From Spirochaetales bacterium Spiro_01 (lineage in GTDB: Bacteria > Spirochaetota > Spirochaetia > Sphaerochaetales > Sphaerochaetaceae), in assembly GCA_001604265.1 (NCBI GenBank), contig LVBC01000235.1, forward strand, positions 1 through 6,591: a stretch of DNA of 6,591 nucleotides, given 5' to 3'. Below the pieces are notes generated by a model. The model searched no databases, was not told where the DNA came from, and worked only from the letters and a program-made list of their open reading frames with translations. A program made the translations under genes and the position numbers. Below are positions 6,528 to 6,591 of the stretch, one piece after another. Position 1 is the stretch's first letter, and the number at the start of each line of letters is the position of its first letter.

Positions 6528-6591
6528 GAATTCCTCCTTGTGGACATTATTGATCCGCCCCAACGGAGCGGATAAAGAGGCTTTGTCATAT
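6528..6591 (-). promoter_or_regulatory. rpsF leader with hairpins; candidate S6:S18 autoregulatory site
   Basis: This is the only non-coding stretch of note. On the transcribed strand it holds a strong hairpin at 6553-6573: arms AUCCGCUCC and GGGGCGGAU pair over 9 bp (one G-U) around a GUU loop. A weaker AAAG-CCU-CUUU hairpin abuts it at 6574-6584. Short flanks GACA and UGUC could close an outer helix around both. The strong SD AAGGAGG follows at 6533-6539. No run of U follows the hairpin on either strand, so it does not look like an intrinsic terminator. In several bacterial phyla, rpsF leaders carry a structure with a CCG box bound by the S6:S18 complex. CCG occurs here twice, but I cannot show that it adopts that fold. 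The promoter is not identified; a TATGAC near 6585-6590 is too weak to call. Confidence 0.5.

Noticed and set aside
6553..6573. Intrinsic terminator for a gene beyond the right edge
   Set aside because: The hairpin is strong, but no T run follows on either strand. Its place just before the rpsF SD fits a leader element better.
6585..6590. TATGAC as a -10 promoter element for rpsF
   Set aside because: Weak match, and the -35 region would lie outside the window. It cannot be supported.

Overview
The window carries two ordinary housekeeping gene blocks that converge. It contains no mobile element, CRISPR array, tRNA/rRNA gene or defence locus that I can see. Base composition is roughly balanced (about half GC), and coding density is close to complete. 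The gene set suggests a spirochaete, of the Treponema/Sphaerochaeta/uncultured gut spirochaete kind. The dxr-rseP pair, the rpsF-ssb-rpsR-(DUF2232-type)-rplI-dnaB order and DnaB features such as a Walker B strand reading FLDYIGLV fit that group. The same orders occur in Firmicutes and some Proteobacteria, so the assignment is an inference of moderate confidence.

Plus strand, 1-2346: the 3' part of dxr (its start lies before the window) overlaps rseP by 20 nt. Dxr makes MEP for isoprenoid synthesis and hence for undecaprenyl and quinone precursors. RseP is an intramembrane site-2 metalloprotease. They look like the tail of an envelope and isoprenoid operon.

Minus strand, 6591-2348: a leader with a strong hairpin precedes rpsF (S6), ssb, rpsR (S18), a multi-membrane-span DUF2232/YybS-type protein, rplI (L9) and dnaB. 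Gaps are 28, 18, -4, -20 and 24 nt, so this reads as one operon joining translation (S6, S18, L9) with replication (SSB, DnaB) and one membrane protein of unknown role. S6 and S18 form a dimer on the 30S platform. SSB and DnaB act together at the replication fork.

I see no wholly new system. The points most worth a second look are: (1) consecutive Shine-Dalgarno (SD) sequences, before rplI and dnaB, that each sit as AAGGA in a five-base loop closed by a perfect inverted repeat; (2) the hairpin leader of rpsF, a candidate autoregulatory site; (3) a roughly 55-residue Ala/Glu-rich tail on L9; (4) the uncharacterised membrane protein, which starts at GTG inside the rpsR stop; (5) the one-base gap between the convergent rseP and dnaB stops. 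There is no gene-free stretch over 300 bases; the only sizeable non-coding piece is the 64 nt rpsF leader at the right edge.
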